Shown: piece after piece, positions 35,967 to 46,236 of the stretch
Layout: the number at the start of each line of letters is the position of its first letter
Position numbering within the stretch: the stretch's first letter is position 1
NCBI GenBank assembly: GCA_031274365.1
Contig: JAISQF010000019.1
Location: 1 to 64,000 of the forward strand
Length of the DNA stretch: 64,000 bases
Direction: 5' to 3'
From: Elusimicrobiota bacterium
GTDB taxonomy: Bacteria > Elusimicrobiota > Endomicrobiia > Endomicrobiales > Endomicrobiaceae
Position numbers and translations under genes: made by a program
The notes under the pieces: generated by a model
The model's input: the letters and a program-made list of their open reading frames with translations, nothing else
Database searches by the model: none
What the model was told of the DNA's origin: nothing

Positions 35967-36446
35967 CTATTTTATATTCTCAACCCAATTCTTTATTTTC
36001 TCGTCAATATCATTTTTGTCAATTTTTACAAATCCCTTGGCATTTGCCAAAACGGCATTATTTGCAAACTTTTCAAAATCCTTAAAAAATGCGCCCTCAT
36101 TGCCGCCGGAAGTCGCAAAAGGCACAACTCTTTTGCCTTTGAAATCCGTCTGTTTTAGAAAAGAATACAGTTGAAAAGGAATTGTCCAAGCATAAACGGG
36201 CGAGCCGATAAAGATTGTGTCGTATTGCGAAAAATCTGGAAAGTTTGTATCAAATTGCAATAACTTTAATTTCAAATATTTTCTAAAAATTGTTTTGACC
36301 GCGAGCTCAAAAATGGAATGATTTCCTTTTATTTTAATTTCACAAATATCGGCGTTTATTAAATTTTTTAACTTCTCCGCTACAAAACGAGTATTGCCGC
36401 TATGCGAATAATAAACTATCAAAGTCTTGCCAAAATCTATCGACAT
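35967..36446 (-). CDS. Flavodoxin-family protein
   Basis: A 159-residue flavodoxin-fold protein with the FMN phosphate loop YYSHSGNTRFVAEKL near the start, and FIGSPVYAWTIPFQL and PFATSGGNEGAFFKDFE forming the isoalloxazine-binding loops. This variant resembles the flavodoxin-like proteins annotated as NAD(P)H-independent oxidoreductases in anaerobes. It is probably a low-potential electron carrier or quinone reductase. It begins 33 nt after the isocitrate dehydrogenase-like gene and may share its transcript. Confidence 0.85.
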   Translation of the reverse strand: MSIDFGKTLIVYYSHSGNTRFVAEKLKNLINADICEIKIKGNHSIFELAVKTIFRKYLKLKLLQFDTNFPDFSQYDTIFIGSPVYAWTIPFQLYSFLKQTDFKGKRVVPFATSGGNEGAFFKDFEKFANNAVLANAKGFVKIDKNDIDEKIKNWVENIK

Positions 36447-36478
36447 AAAAATTTTCTCCTTAAATCTTAAAATTTCAT

Positions 36479-37531
36479 TTATTTTAATTTATCAATTATC
36501 GCCTGCCCAATTTCTTTTGTTCCCGCATTTCCGCCCAGATCATAAGTGGTATGTTTTTGCTGGGCTATAACTTCGGCGACGGCTTTTTCCAATCTTTGCG
36601 CGGCTTCTTTTTCTCCAATATGTTCAAGCATTAATTTTGCTGAAAGAATCATAGCGACGGGATTTACTTTATTTAATCCTTTATATTTAGGAGCGGAGCC
36701 GTGGCTGGCTTCAAACACAGCGTAATTGTCTCCGATATTTGCCCCCGGAGCAACGCCCAAACCCCCGACAAGTCCCGCGCACAAATCCGAAAGAATATCG
36801 CCGTAAAGATTTGGAAGAACCAAGACGTCGTAATCTTGCGGCTTTTGGACTAATTGCATACACATATTGTCAACTAATCTTTCTTCATAACTAATTTTAT
36901 TTTCATAATCCTTTGCAACTTTTCTTGCCGTCTCATAAAAAAGCCCGTCTGTATATTTCATAATATTTGCTTTAGCCACGGCTGTAACTTTTTTTCTATT
37001 ATTTTTCAAAGCATATTCAAAAGCGTATCTAACTATTCTTTCCGTCCCAAATGCCGAAATAGGTTTTATTGAAATGGCCGAATGAGGCCTGATTTTGTTT
37101 TGCGCATGGGCGATGATAGTGTCCGCCTCATGTGAATCTTGCGCAAACTCAACGCCCGCGTACAAATCCTCGGTGTTTTCGCGGACAATTATTAAATCAA
37201 CAGCATCAAATTTTGACTTAACGCCTTTATAAATTTTACAAGGCCTCAAACAAGCGTATAAATCCAACTCTTTTCTTATTGCGACATTTACCGAGCGAAA
37301 CCCCGTGCCGATAGGAGTTGTGATAGGTCCTTTTAACGCGATTTTATTTTTTTTTATAGATTGTAAAACATTGTCGGGAAGAGGCGTTCCTTCCTTTTGC
37401 ATAATGTCAATTCCGGCATTAACAATTTCCCAATCAAATTTAACGCCCGTGTTTTCAAGAACATTTACAACCGTTTCCGTAATTTCCGGACCTGTGCCGT
37501 CGCCCGGTATCAATGTAATTTTATACGTCAT
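36479..37531 (-). CDS. Isocitrate/isopropylmalate dehydrogenase family (likely NAD-dependent isocitrate dehydrogenase)
   Basis: A 350-residue beta-decarboxylating dehydrogenase. Visible are LIPGDGTGPEIT, LKGPITTPIGTGFRSVNVAIRKELDLYACLRP (the phosphate-binding Ser/Arg segment of the isocitrate type), VRENTEDLYAGVEF, and PNLYGDILSDL with the metal Asp residues. The substrate loop favours isocitrate over isopropylmalate, and the length suits the NAD-type enzyme. No other TCA-cycle or leucine genes are near, so 2-oxoglutarate for glutamate synthesis is the likely purpose. It follows the two permease genes by 1 nt. Confidence 0.8.
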   Translation of the reverse strand: MTYKITLIPGDGTGPEITETVVNVLENTGVKFDWEIVNAGIDIMQKEGTPLPDNVLQSIKKNKIALKGPITTPIGTGFRSVNVAIRKELDLYACLRPCKIYKGVKSKFDAVDLIIVRENTEDLYAGVEFAQDSHEADTIIAHAQNKIRPHSAISIKPISAFGTERIVRYAFEYALKNNRKKVTAVAKANIMKYTDGLFYETARKVAKDYENKISYEERLVDNMCMQLVQKPQDYDVLVLPNLYGDILSDLCAGLVGGLGVAPGANIGDNYAVFEASHGSAPKYKGLNKVNPVAMILSAKLMLEHIGEKEAAQRLEKAVAEVIAQQKHTTYDLGGNAGTKEIGQAIIDKLK

Positions 37532-37532
37532 T

Positions 37533-38372
37533 TTATTCTCCTGTTTTTATCGTATCTTCTATTTTTCTAACAATGCGCGAATTAAAACGTTTATAAAAAA
37601 CAAAAATTGGAATTAAAGACAAGACTAAAACTGCTATAAAAACACCCGGTTTTGACGATTGATATAATCCTAAATCCGCAATAAAAAGAGGAAGCGTTTT
37701 ATAAGACGCCGTCCCTAAAACTGAACCGGAAATTAAAAAATCATTCCACAGCCATACTGTGTTTATCAAAGCCAAGGCCAAAGTCACAGGTCTTAAAATT
37801 GGACTGATAATTTCAAAAAAAATTCTTATGGGAGAGCATCCTTCAAGAAAAGCGGCTTTTTCTATATTTGCGGGTATTAATCCGGCAAAAAGACTATAGA
37901 CAAAAATATTAAACGGTATTGCAAATCCTATATTTATAAATATTATTCCCAGAGGATTATTTAGATCTAAATATCTAAGCATTTGAGGAAATATAAACAT
38001 CATAGTTTCAAAAGGAACGGCGAGACAAAAAAGAAAAAAGAAAAACAATATCTTGCTGAAAATATTTTTTGCCGCGCTTATCATCCAAGCGGCCATAGAC
38101 GAGACAAACATTATAAACCATACGGAAATTGCCGTAATAAAAATAGAAATTATCAGCGAAAAAAGAAAATCAGTTTCTATTAAAGCCTCGAAATAATTTC
38201 CAAAACCTACAAAAGATTCCAAATCTGGAACGGAAAAAAAAGATTTTTCAATAAAAGATTGTCCTTTGAATGAGTTTATAAAAAGAAAGACTATGGGAAT
38301 GATAAATAAAATTGCGGAAAACACCATTACAATCGACGATATTATTTTTACCAAAAAACCGTTTTCTTTCAT
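37533..38372 (-). CDS. Carbohydrate-type ABC transporter permease (MalG/UgpE family)
   Basis: A 279-residue inner-membrane protein with six hydrophobic segments and the binding-protein-dependent transport signature EKAAFLEGCSPIRIFFEIISPILRP (the EAA loop contacting the ATPase). Its topology fits MalG-type permeases. It is paired with the MalF-type gene just upstream (4-nt overlap). Neither a substrate-binding protein nor an ATPase gene accompanies the pair, so the sugar or glycerol-phosphate substrate is unknown. Confidence 0.85.
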   Translation of the reverse strand: MKENGFLVKIISSIVMVFSAILFIIPIVFLFINSFKGQSFIEKSFFSVPDLESFVGFGNYFEALIETDFLFSLIISIFITAISVWFIMFVSSMAAWMISAAKNIFSKILFFFFLFCLAVPFETMMFIFPQMLRYLDLNNPLGIIFINIGFAIPFNIFVYSLFAGLIPANIEKAAFLEGCSPIRIFFEIISPILRPVTLALALINTVWLWNDFLISGSVLGTASYKTLPLFIADLGLYQSSKPGVFIAVLVLSLIPIFVFYKRFNSRIVRKIEDTIKTGE

Positions 38373-39208
38373 AAGTTGGCGCCTTTATTAAGCTTAGGAA
38401 TAATTTTAATCAAAACAAAAATAAATACCGATAGAATTACAAAAAACACAATTGTTTCCGCCTGGGCTATACCCGAATATAAAAATGGAAAGTTAAATTT
38501 ATCGCCGGCATTAAAAGTTGCCGCGTGCGAGCCGCCAAAAAAAACAATATCGCGTTTTACAATTCTAAAAGCGCCTATAAAAGTTAGAAGCGCGCAAATT
38601 ATCACGGGGCGGATTAATGAATGTAATCTCAGCTTTAATAAAATTTGCCAAAAAGAAGCACCGTCGAGTTTTGCGGCGTTTATTATATTTTTATCTTTGC
38701 GCAAATTAGCGAAAGCAAAAACGTAAATAAGAGTTATAAAACCTATAAGCTGCCAATTTATCAATGCAAAAAATCCTAAGAAATCATTATACTGCGCTAA
38801 AAATTCGGAAATTTGCAATATAGGAATAAAAGCGTTTATAAATATTTGCAAAATACATCCCGCCGCAATAGAGCCGATTAGACCGGGAATAAAAAACGCA
38901 AGCTTACAAAAAGCCGCGTTCTTTATTATTTTTATGAAAAAGAAAGCAAATACAAAAGAAATAACGTTTACGGATATTACGCTAATCGCTGAAATTTTAA
39001 CGCCAAACAAAAACGAATCAATAAATTTTTCGTCGGAAAATATAGCTCTGTAATTATTAATTCCGGCAAAATTTATATTCTCTATGGACGTAAATTCTAA
39101 AAATGACAAACAAATCCCTAAAACAAAAGGCAAAAAAACCGCCGTCAAAACAAAAGCAAAAGCAAGAAAGACAAAAGCGGGGTAAAATTTGAATAAACTT
39201 TTTCGCAT
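38369..39208 (-). CDS. Carbohydrate-type ABC transporter permease (MalF/UgpA family)
   Basis: A 279-residue polytopic protein with about six helices. The EAA-like cytoplasmic loop reads NAAKLDGASFWQILLKLRLHSLIRPV near residue 180. It forms a heterodimer with the downstream MalG-type permease. It begins 2 nt after serA and is embedded in a long housekeeping transcript, an odd place for a transporter half. Confidence 0.83.
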   Translation of the reverse strand: MRKSLFKFYPAFVFLAFAFVLTAVFLPFVLGICLSFLEFTSIENINFAGINNYRAIFSDEKFIDSFLFGVKISAISVISVNVISFVFAFFFIKIIKNAAFCKLAFFIPGLIGSIAAGCILQIFINAFIPILQISEFLAQYNDFLGFFALINWQLIGFITLIYVFAFANLRKDKNIINAAKLDGASFWQILLKLRLHSLIRPVIICALLTFIGAFRIVKRDIVFFGGSHAATFNAGDKFNFPFLYSGIAQAETIVFFVILSVFIFVLIKIIPKLNKGANL

Positions 39209-39210
39209 AA

Positions 39211-40806
39211 TCAGTCTCTTTCTATTTCTAAATCCACATATTTTACTTTTTTTATTCCGCCGATTTTTAGGATTTTTTCAATAACTTCAGACGACACGCT
39301 GTCGTCAACTTCTATAATTGTCAACGCTTCTCCGCCGACATCTTTTCTGCCCAAATTCATTCCAGCAATATTTACTCCGCTGTCGCCCAAAACTTTACCG
39401 ACATTTCCGACGACGCCGGGCTTATCTTCATTGGTAATCAAAATCATTCCGCCGCAAGGCGTAATATCGACGCCTAAACCGTTTATATTTACAATACGCG
39501 GATTTGTATCGCTAAACATTGTCGCCAAAACTTTACACTCGCCTTTATCGGTTTCTATCGCCGCGACAATAAGTCCCGCATAATCCTCGCTGTCTATCTC
39601 TTTTGATTCTTTTATTTTAATGCCTCTTTCTTTAGCTATGGTAAGAGCGTTGACAAAATTTACTTTTATATTAAGCATTGGCAGCAATAATCCCTGCAAA
39701 AAAGCTATCGTCAGAGGTCCCGTGTTAAAAGAAGATAAATTTCCGCAATATTTTATTTCTATTCCTTTTATTCCGCCCTCGATTACTTGTCCTTGAAATA
39801 AACCGATTTTAGAAGCTAAATCTATATAAGGTTTCATTTTCTTATAAGTTTCCCAATCCACAGTGGGAACATTGACGGCATTTCTTATAAGACCTTTTGT
39901 GAAAAAATCTATTATCACATCGCTCATCTCTTTAGCTATTTTTATTTGCGCTTCTTCAGTGGAAGCGGCCAAATGCGGAGTGGCTATGACATTATCAGTT
40001 TCTATAATAGTCCAGTCCTCAGGCGGTTCTTTTACAAAAACGTCAAGCGCCGCGCCCTTAACTTTTCCCGAGCTCACGGCTTGCGCCAAATCTTTTTCAT
40101 TTATTATAGGACCTCTTGCGCAATTTACAATTCTTACTCCGTCTTTCATTTTGCTTATCGCTTGAGCGTTTATCATTCCTTTTGTCGCGTCGTTTAACGG
40201 GCAATGAATGGAAATATAATCCGCATTTATCAACACGTCGTCTAAAGGAATTAAATCTATATTGTAACTTCCGGCAAGCGTGTCGTTTGCAAAGGGGTCA
40301 TAAGCTACAACTTTCATTCCAAACGCTATCATTCTTTTTGCGACTTCTATGCCTATTCTGCCAAGTCCTATTAAGCCGAGATATTTTCCGCAAAGTTCGG
40401 TTCCCATAAAATTTTTTCTATCCCATTTTTTAGATTTTAAGGATTGATAAGCCTCGGGAATATTTCTCGCCATAGAAAGTATTAAACCTATCGTATGCTC
40501 GGCTGCTGAAATTGTATTTCCGCCGGGGACATTTGCAACCACTATTCCTTTTTGAGTCGCCGTATTTTTATCGACGTTATCCACGCCCGTTCCCGCTCTT
40601 CCGATAAATTTTAATTTATCCGCGGCTTCAATTATATCGGCTGTGACTTTGACTTCGGAACGAATTAAAAGCCCGTCGTAATTTTTTATGATTTTCTTAA
40701 ATTCTTCCGGAGAAGGTTTTGGGCGAATATCAATAACGAAATCTTTATTTTCAAATAATTTCTCAAGTCCCTCTTTGCTGTCATATGTCATCAATATTTT
40801 ATACAT
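39211..40806 (-). CDS. serA: D-3-phosphoglycerate dehydrogenase (long form with ACT domain)
   Basis: SerA commits 3-phosphoglycerate to serine biosynthesis. The 531-residue protein has the split substrate domain (IRPKPSPEEFK, LLIRSEVKV), the NAD fold GLGRIGIEVAKRM, the catalytic Arg/Glu/His regions (NCARGPIINEKDL, TPHLAASTEEAQ), then the extra intervening domain and a C-terminal ACT domain (LITNEDKPGVVGNVGKVLG) for serine feedback. This is the long type found in Bacillus and Mycobacterium. It follows the class V aminotransferase gene by 1 nt, which suggests they catalyse consecutive steps. Confidence 0.95.
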   Translation of the reverse strand: MYKILMTYDSKEGLEKLFENKDFVIDIRPKPSPEEFKKIIKNYDGLLIRSEVKVTADIIEAADKLKFIGRAGTGVDNVDKNTATQKGIVVANVPGGNTISAAEHTIGLILSMARNIPEAYQSLKSKKWDRKNFMGTELCGKYLGLIGLGRIGIEVAKRMIAFGMKVVAYDPFANDTLAGSYNIDLIPLDDVLINADYISIHCPLNDATKGMINAQAISKMKDGVRIVNCARGPIINEKDLAQAVSSGKVKGAALDVFVKEPPEDWTIIETDNVIATPHLAASTEEAQIKIAKEMSDVIIDFFTKGLIRNAVNVPTVDWETYKKMKPYIDLASKIGLFQGQVIEGGIKGIEIKYCGNLSSFNTGPLTIAFLQGLLLPMLNIKVNFVNALTIAKERGIKIKESKEIDSEDYAGLIVAAIETDKGECKVLATMFSDTNPRIVNINGLGVDITPCGGMILITNEDKPGVVGNVGKVLGDSGVNIAGMNLGRKDVGGEALTIIEVDDSVSSEVIEKILKIGGIKKVKYVDLEIERD

Positions 40807-40807
40807 T

Positions 40808-41950
40808 TTATCCTCTTTGCGCCTTTAATAAAATTTCCTGCGCCGCGGCGACGGACGCTCCAAGTTTAACTTTTAATCCCAATTCGCATAAAACCATTTC
40901 AAGACAAGAAAGACCGACTAATAGATCGGCTTTTCCTATATAACCCATATGGGCAATTCTTATTATTTTTCCTTTCAAATCGCCCTGTCCGCCGGCAATC
41001 GACACGCCGTATTTTTCTCTTAAAGTTTTCACTATTTTCCCGCCGATATTTTCCGGAACTTTGGCGCTTGTGACAACTTGGCAGGGGACTTCCGCAAAAA
41101 GCTCAAGATCCAAAGCTTTCATTGCCGCTCTTGCCGCTCCCGCTAAAAGTTTATATTCGTCCCACATATTTTCCAATCCCTTATTTTTAATATCCTTTAT
41201 CGCTTCCTGCAAAGAAACTATCAAAGTAACCGGAGGAGTAAAAGGAGTCTCGTTTGTGAGATAGGATTTTTTATATTTTTTTATGTCAAAATAAAACTTT
41301 GGAAGTTTTGAGCTTTCAGCAAGCTTCCAAGCTTTTGGACTTACGGTTATAAAACTAAGTCCGGGCGCAAGCATAAATCCTTTTTGAGAACCTGAAACGG
41401 CAACATCGACTTTCCAATCGTCAGTCCTAAACTCTTGGCCGCCTAATCCCGAAACAGCGTCCACAACCAAAATCGCTTTTGATTTTTCAACTATTTCTCC
41501 AATCTTTTTTATATCGTTTTCAACGCCGGTGGAAGTTTCCGTAAAAGTCGTATAAACGGCTTTGACATTGGGATTAGCGTTAAGCGCTTTTTCAATTTCA
41601 TTAGGTTTAACGGCTTTGCCCCATTGCGCCGAAACGGATATAACTTTTACTCCGTAACTTTCGGCTATTTTTTTCCACCTATCTCCAAAAACTCCGCAGT
41701 CGGCTACGATAATCTCGTCGCCCGCGCTTAAAAAACTTACAATGGCCGTCTCCATTGCAGCCGTCCCGGAACCGGCGATAGTATAGACTTCCTGTTTTGT
41801 TTGAAAAACATATTTCAATCCTTCGGCTACGTCTTTATAAACTTCTGCAAATTCGCTCGTTCTATGATGTAATATCGGAAGGGCCTCTTTTAGAGCCACA
41901 TTTGGCGGAATAGGCGTCGGCCCCGGTGTTAAAAGATAGTGTTTTTTCAT
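40808..41950 (-). CDS. Class V aminotransferase, alanine/serine-glyoxylate aminotransferase type (probable phosphoserine aminotransferase role)
   Basis: A 380-residue PLP enzyme beginning LLTPGPTPIPPNV, with LHHRTSEFAEVYKDV, VDAVSGLGGQEF (cofactor Asp) and the Schiff-base Lys in VSGSQKGFMLAPG. It belongs to the alanine-glyoxylate/serine-pyruvate group rather than classical SerC. Directly coupled to serA (1-nt gap), it most likely supplies the transamination of 3-phosphohydroxypyruvate, as proposed for similar pairs in other anaerobes. The assignment is by context. It overlaps lon by 4 nt. Confidence 0.85.
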   Translation of the reverse strand: MKKHYLLTPGPTPIPPNVALKEALPILHHRTSEFAEVYKDVAEGLKYVFQTKQEVYTIAGSGTAAMETAIVSFLSAGDEIIVADCGVFGDRWKKIAESYGVKVISVSAQWGKAVKPNEIEKALNANPNVKAVYTTFTETSTGVENDIKKIGEIVEKSKAILVVDAVSGLGGQEFRTDDWKVDVAVSGSQKGFMLAPGLSFITVSPKAWKLAESSKLPKFYFDIKKYKKSYLTNETPFTPPVTLIVSLQEAIKDIKNKGLENMWDEYKLLAGAARAAMKALDLELFAEVPCQVVTSAKVPENIGGKIVKTLREKYGVSIAGGQGDLKGKIIRIAHMGYIGKADLLVGLSCLEMVLCELGLKVKLGASVAAAQEILLKAQRG

Positions 41951-44337
41951 TTTTTATTACCTCCATTTTTTTTGAGTCTTTTATTTTTCTCATGATCTAT
42001 TGCTAAAGATATAACGTCATCCATATGAGATACGGGAATCATTTTTATTTTTTTCTGAATATCGTTTGGAATATCGGCCAAATCTTTTTTATTGCTTTCC
42101 GGAAATAAAACGGTGTTGATGCCTTCTCTATATGCCGCTAAAACTTTTTCTTTTAATCCGCCGATAGCTAAAACTCTGCCCCTCAAAGTAACTTCTCCCG
42201 TCATTGCCAAACCTTTTTTTATAGGCTTTTCCATACACAAAGACGCAAGCGCCGCGGCTAAAGCTATGCCCGCGCTGGGACCGTCTTTTGGAACTGCTCC
42301 CTCGGGAACATGCACGTGAAAATCTTTTTCTTTAAACACATCCTCGTCTATGCCAAGCTTTGCGGCCGACGAACGAATATAAGTCAAAGCCGCCTGCGCC
42401 GATTCTTTCATAACATTGCCGAGCTGTCCCGTCAATATAAGACCGCCTTTACCTTTCATTTTATTTACTTCAATAGTCAAAGTTTCCCCGCCGACTTCAG
42501 TCCAAGCAAGACCGGTGACTACGCCTATTCCGTTTTCGGCAATTTTTTCTCTCCCAAAATGCGGTATGCCGAGATATTTATCCAAATTATTCGACGTAAT
42601 TATCACCTGCTTTAGATTTTTATCCATTTCCAATTCTTTAGCGGTTTTTCTGCAAAGATTGGCTATTTCTCTCGTGAGATTTCTAACGCCCGCCTCATGC
42701 GTATAATTTTTAATCACATCTTTAAGCGCCTCGGGTTTGATAATCAAATCTTTCTCGGAAAGCCCGTGCTGCTGCGTTTGTTTTGGGATTATAAACATAG
42801 ACGCTATTTTTTGTTTTTCCTCATTGGTATAACCTGTAAATCTTATAATTTCAAGCCTGTCTAATAATGTGTTTGGAATATTATGCATAGTATTTGCCGT
42901 AGTTATAAACATCACCTTTGACAAATCAAAATCAACGTCAAGATAATGATCTCCGAAAGCATAATTTTGTTCGGGATCTAAAACTTCTAAAAGCGCCGCC
43001 GACGGATCGCCGCGCCAATCGGCTCCCATTTTATCTATTTCATCAAGAATAAAAACCGGATTGTTTGATCCAGCTTTTTTCATCGATTGAATAATTTTTC
43101 CGGGCAGAGATCCTATATATGTGCGCCTGTGTCCTCTTATTTCAGCCTCGTCTCTCACCCCTCCCATAGATATTCTGACAAAATTTCTGCCAAGACTTTT
43201 AGATATGGATTTGGCTATCGACGTTTTTCCGACTCCCGGAGGTCCTATAAAACATAAAATCGGGCCTTTGATTTTTTTTACTCTCGACAAAACCGCAAGA
43301 TATTCAAGAACTCTTTCTTTTACTTTTTCAAGTCCGTAATGATCTTTGTCAAGAATTTCTCTCGCTCTTTTTAGATCAAGATTATCCGTCGTGGATTTTT
43401 CCCAAGGCAAATCTATTATCCATTCAAGATAAGTTCTTATAACAGAAGCCTCCGGAGACATCGGCATCATTTTTTCTAATCTTGCAAGCTCTTTCTGGGC
43501 GGCTTCCCGCGCCTGATCCGGCATAGGAGTATTTTCTATTTTATTTCTCAGCTCGTCTATATCTTTTTGATTATCGTCTTTTTGCTGCAACTCTTTTTGA
43601 ATAGCTTTCATCTGCTCGTTTAAGTAATATTCTTTTTGAGATTTCTCCATCTGATTTCTCACGCGTTTTTGAATACGCTGCTCGATATTTAGAATTTCTA
43701 TCTCAGAACTTAAAATTCTAATTATTTTTTCAAGACGCTCTATGGGATCCACCAATTCCAAAATTTCTTGTTTATCCTCATTTTTTATGCCGATATGCGA
43801 CGCTATTGTGTCGGACAATCTCGCGGGATCATTTATATTTCCCGTAGCTATGGAAACCTCTATCGGAATTCTCGGATTAAGCTTTACATATTGCTCAAAA
43901 AGAGAAATGGCGTTTCGCATAATAGCTTCAGTCTCGGGAGTTTTTTCAACTTTATCGTTGACTACTTGCACTCCGACTTCAACATAACCTTTATCGCTTA
44001 ACTTAAAATCCGTCCACTGCGCTCTGCAAACGCCCTCGACTAAAGTTTTAAGAGTTCCGTCGGGCATTTTCAAAATTTGCAGAACTTCGCATACAGTCCC
44101 CGTGCTGAAAATATCGTCGGGAGAAGGATCCTCTACGCGAACATTTTTTTGAGCAACGACAAGAATAAGTCTGTTTGTCGTCATAGCTTCTTCCAAAGCC
44201 TTTATTGATTTTTCTCTGCCCACGGCCAATGGAATAACCATAGCGGGATATAAAATCATATCCCTTACGGGCAAAAGAGGAAGAGTGCTTGGTATTTTTG
44301 TATTATCTCTATCGTTATTTGATCCCAATATGTTCAC
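41947..44337 (-). CDS. lon: ATP-dependent protease Lon
   Basis: Lon degrades misfolded and regulatory proteins. The 796-residue protein has the N-terminal substrate domain ([19 protein letters not shown]), a coiled-coil middle, the AAA+ module with Walker [10 protein letters not shown], and the C-terminal protease with the Ser-Lys dyad (Ser in [12 protein letters not shown], Lys in [12 protein letters not shown]). The start is a GTG at 44337 that overlaps the clpX stop (GTGA), and the end overlaps the aminotransferase start (ATGA), so it is translationally coupled on both sides. Confidence 0.97.
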   Translation of the reverse strand: MNILGSNNDRDNTKIPSTLPLLPVRDMILYPAMVIPLAVGREKSIKALEEAMTTNRLILVVAQKNVRVEDPSPDDIFSTGTVCEVLQILKMPDGTLKTLVEGVCRAQWTDFKLSDKGYVEVGVQVVNDKVEKTPETEAIMRNAISLFEQYVKLNPRIPIEVSIATGNINDPARLSDTIASHIGIKNEDKQEILELVDPIERLEKIIRILSSEIEILNIEQRIQKRVRNQMEKSQKEYYLNEQMKAIQKELQQKDDNQKDIDELRNKIENTPMPDQAREAAQKELARLEKMMPMSPEASVIRTYLEWIIDLPWEKSTTDNLDLKRAREILDKDHYGLEKVKERVLEYLAVLSRVKKIKGPILCFIGPPGVGKTSIAKSISKSLGRNFVRISMGGVRDEAEIRGHRRTYIGSLPGKIIQSMKKAGSNNPVFILDEIDKMGADWRGDPSAALLEVLDPEQNYAFGDHYLDVDFDLSKVMFITTANTMHNIPNTLLDRLEIIRFTGYTNEEKQKIASMFIIPKQTQQHGLSEKDLIIKPEALKDVIKNYTHEAGVRNLTREIANLCRKTAKELEMDKNLKQVIITSNNLDKYLGIPHFGREKIAENGIGVVTGLAWTEVGGETLTIEVNKMKGKGGLILTGQLGNVMKESAQAALTYIRSSAAKLGIDEDVFKEKDFHVHVPEGAVPKDGPSAGIALAAALASLCMEKPIKKGLAMTGEVTLRGRVLAIGGLKEKVLAAYREGINTVLFPESNKKDLADIPNDIQKKIKMIPVSHMDDVISLAIDHEKNKRLKKNGGNKK

Positions 44338-45614
44338 AGTGCCGTCTCCTTCGGATCTTTTCGCAATATAAGTTCCGGCGCGCTTTCTCCATTAACGCTT
44401 GCTTTTGTAATTATACATTTTTCAACTTTCTTATTTCCCGGAAGCTCATACATCACATCCATTAAAATATTTTCAATCATAGACTTTAATCCTCTTGCTC
44501 CCGAACTCCTATTTAGCGCTTTTCTGGCTATATCTTCAAGAGCGGATTTTTCAAATTCAAGCTCAATGTTTTCAAAACCAAACATTTTTTTATACTGTTT
44601 AATCAATGAATTTTTGGGCTCCACAAGAATATGAACCATATCCTCCACAGTGAGATGATTGAGCGTCGAGATGACGGGAAGTCTGCCGACAAATTCCGGA
44701 ATAAGACCGTATTTAATTAAATCGTCGGGCTCGACTTTTGACAAAATTTCATCTCTGTTTTTTATCTTATTTTCACTGCTGTCATTGTTTTTATCTCTTA
44801 TAAATCCAAGCGTCTTTTTTAGCAGTCTTTTTTCCACTATTTTATCCAAACCTCCAAACGCTCCCCCGCATATAAATAAAATATTTGTGGTGTCTATCTT
44901 TATGTATTCTTGATTTGGATGTTTTCTGCCGCCCTGAGGAGGAACATTTGCAGTCGTGCTTTCTAAAATTTTTAGCAGCGCCTGCTGAACACCTTCGCCC
45001 GAAACGTCTCTTGTCAAAGAAGGAGAATCCGTTTTCCTTGATATTTTATCTATCTCGTCTATATACACTATACCTTTTTGGGCTTTCTTTATATCAAAAT
45101 CTGCCGCCTGTATAAGTCTTAAAAGAATATTTTCAACATCCTCGCCCACATATCCGGCTTCCGTAAGAGTGGTGGCGTCCGCTATCGCAAAAGGAACGTT
45201 TAAGAAACGCGCCAAAGTCTGGGCAAGTAAAGTTTTTCCCGTTCCCGTGGGACCTATGAGAAGAATATTAGATTTTTGAAGTTCAATATCGTCTTTTGTT
45301 ACGCCAAATACTCCCACAGCGGCTTCAATTCTTTTATAATGATTATAAACTGCCACCGACAAAGTTTTTTTGGCATAATCTTGACCGATAACATAGGAAT
45401 CTAAAAATGCTTTTATTTCATAAGGTTTAGGGACCAATTTGCGTATTTCCGGTTCGGGTTTAGAAGGCAAACCCTCGTATTCGTTAAAAGCCGCAAATAA
45501 TTCCGTCGAATTTTTAGCGCAGTCTTGGCAAATATAAATGCCGTGTCCGCCGACAAGACGCGAAGAAGTTTTGCCGCAAAATATACATCTTTGTCCATTT
45601 TTATCGTTATCCAT
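44334..45614 (-). CDS. clpX: ATP-dependent Clp protease ATP-binding subunit ClpX
   Basis: ClpX unfolds substrates and feeds them to ClpP. The 426-residue protein has the N-terminal C4 zinc-binding domain ([19 protein letters not shown]), Walker [20 protein letters not shown] and Walker [11 protein letters not shown], plus the C-terminal small domain ([13 protein letters not shown]). It lies 22 nt after clpP and overlaps lon by 4 nt, in the conserved tig-clpP-clpX-lon order. Confidence 0.97.
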   Translation of the reverse strand: MDNDKNGQRCIFCGKTSSRLVGGHGIYICQDCAKNSTELFAAFNEYEGLPSKPEPEIRKLVPKPYEIKAFLDSYVIGQDYAKKTLSVAVYNHYKRIEAAVGVFGVTKDDIELQKSNILLIGPTGTGKTLLAQTLARFLNVPFAIADATTLTEAGYVGEDVENILLRLIQAADFDIKKAQKGIVYIDEIDKISRKTDSPSLTRDVSGEGVQQALLKILESTTANVPPQGGRKHPNQEYIKIDTTNILFICGGAFGGLDKIVEKRLLKKTLGFIRDKNNDSSENKIKNRDEILSKVEPDDLIKYGLIPEFVGRLPVISTLNHLTVEDMVHILVEPKNSLIKQYKKMFGFENIELEFEKSALEDIARKALNRSSGARGLKSMIENILMDVMYELPGNKKVEKCIITKASVNGESAPELILRKDPKETAL

Positions 45615-45636
45615 AATCTCTGTCCTTTATTTTTTA

Positions 45637-46236
45637 TTATTTTAATGAAAGTATGACTTTATCAATAATACCGTATTCTTTAGCTTCTTCAGCCGACATA
45701 TAATAGTTTCTCTCAAAATCCTGCATAACTTGTTTTAATGTTTTGCCCGTGTGTTTTGATAAAATTGCCGCCAATTGATTTTTTAGCAAAAGCATTTCTT
45801 TTGCCTCTATGTCTATATCCGTCGCCTGCCCCGACAAACCGCCGGAAATTAAAGGCTGGTGAATCATAATCCGCGAATGCGTCAGAGCATATCTTTTTCC
45901 TTTTTCCCCCGCGGCAAGCAAAACCGCACCAAAAGACATCGCCATCCCCATACAGATTGTCGTAATGGGGCTTTTAATAAATTGCATAGTATCATAAACC
46001 GCAAGCCCCGCGCTTACCAAACCGCCGGGCGAATTGATGTATAGATTTATATCTTTTCCGGGTTCTTCAGAGTCTAAATATAACAGCTGCGCTATTAAAG
46101 CGTTTGCCGAATCGGTGGTGACCGCTCCCTCATACCCTCCGACAAAAATTATTCTTTCTTTTAATAGTCTTGAATAAATATCATAAACGCTGCCATGAGT
46201 TTCTTTTTCTATTATTGCGGGAATAAACGAAGGCAT
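45637..46236 (-). CDS. clpP: ATP-dependent Clp protease proteolytic subunit ClpP
   Basis: The 199-residue serine protease subunit of ClpXP. The catalytic Ser sits in [14 protein letters not shown] (the family usually has QAASMGA here, so the flanking residues differ but the Ser is kept), the His in RIMIHQP, and the Asp about 50 residues later. The processing-type N-terminus and the handle region ([17 protein letters not shown]) are typical. Its start codon shares a base with the tig stop. Confidence 0.95.
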   Translation of the reverse strand: MPSFIPAIIEKETHGSVYDIYSRLLKERIIFVGGYEGAVTTDSANALIAQLLYLDSEEPGKDINLYINSPGGLVSAGLAVYDTMQFIKSPITTICMGMAMSFGAVLLAAGEKGKRYALTHSRIMIHQPLISGGLSGQATDIDIEAKEMLLLKNQLAAILSKHTGKTLKQVMQDFERNYYMSAEEAKEYGIIDKVILSLK

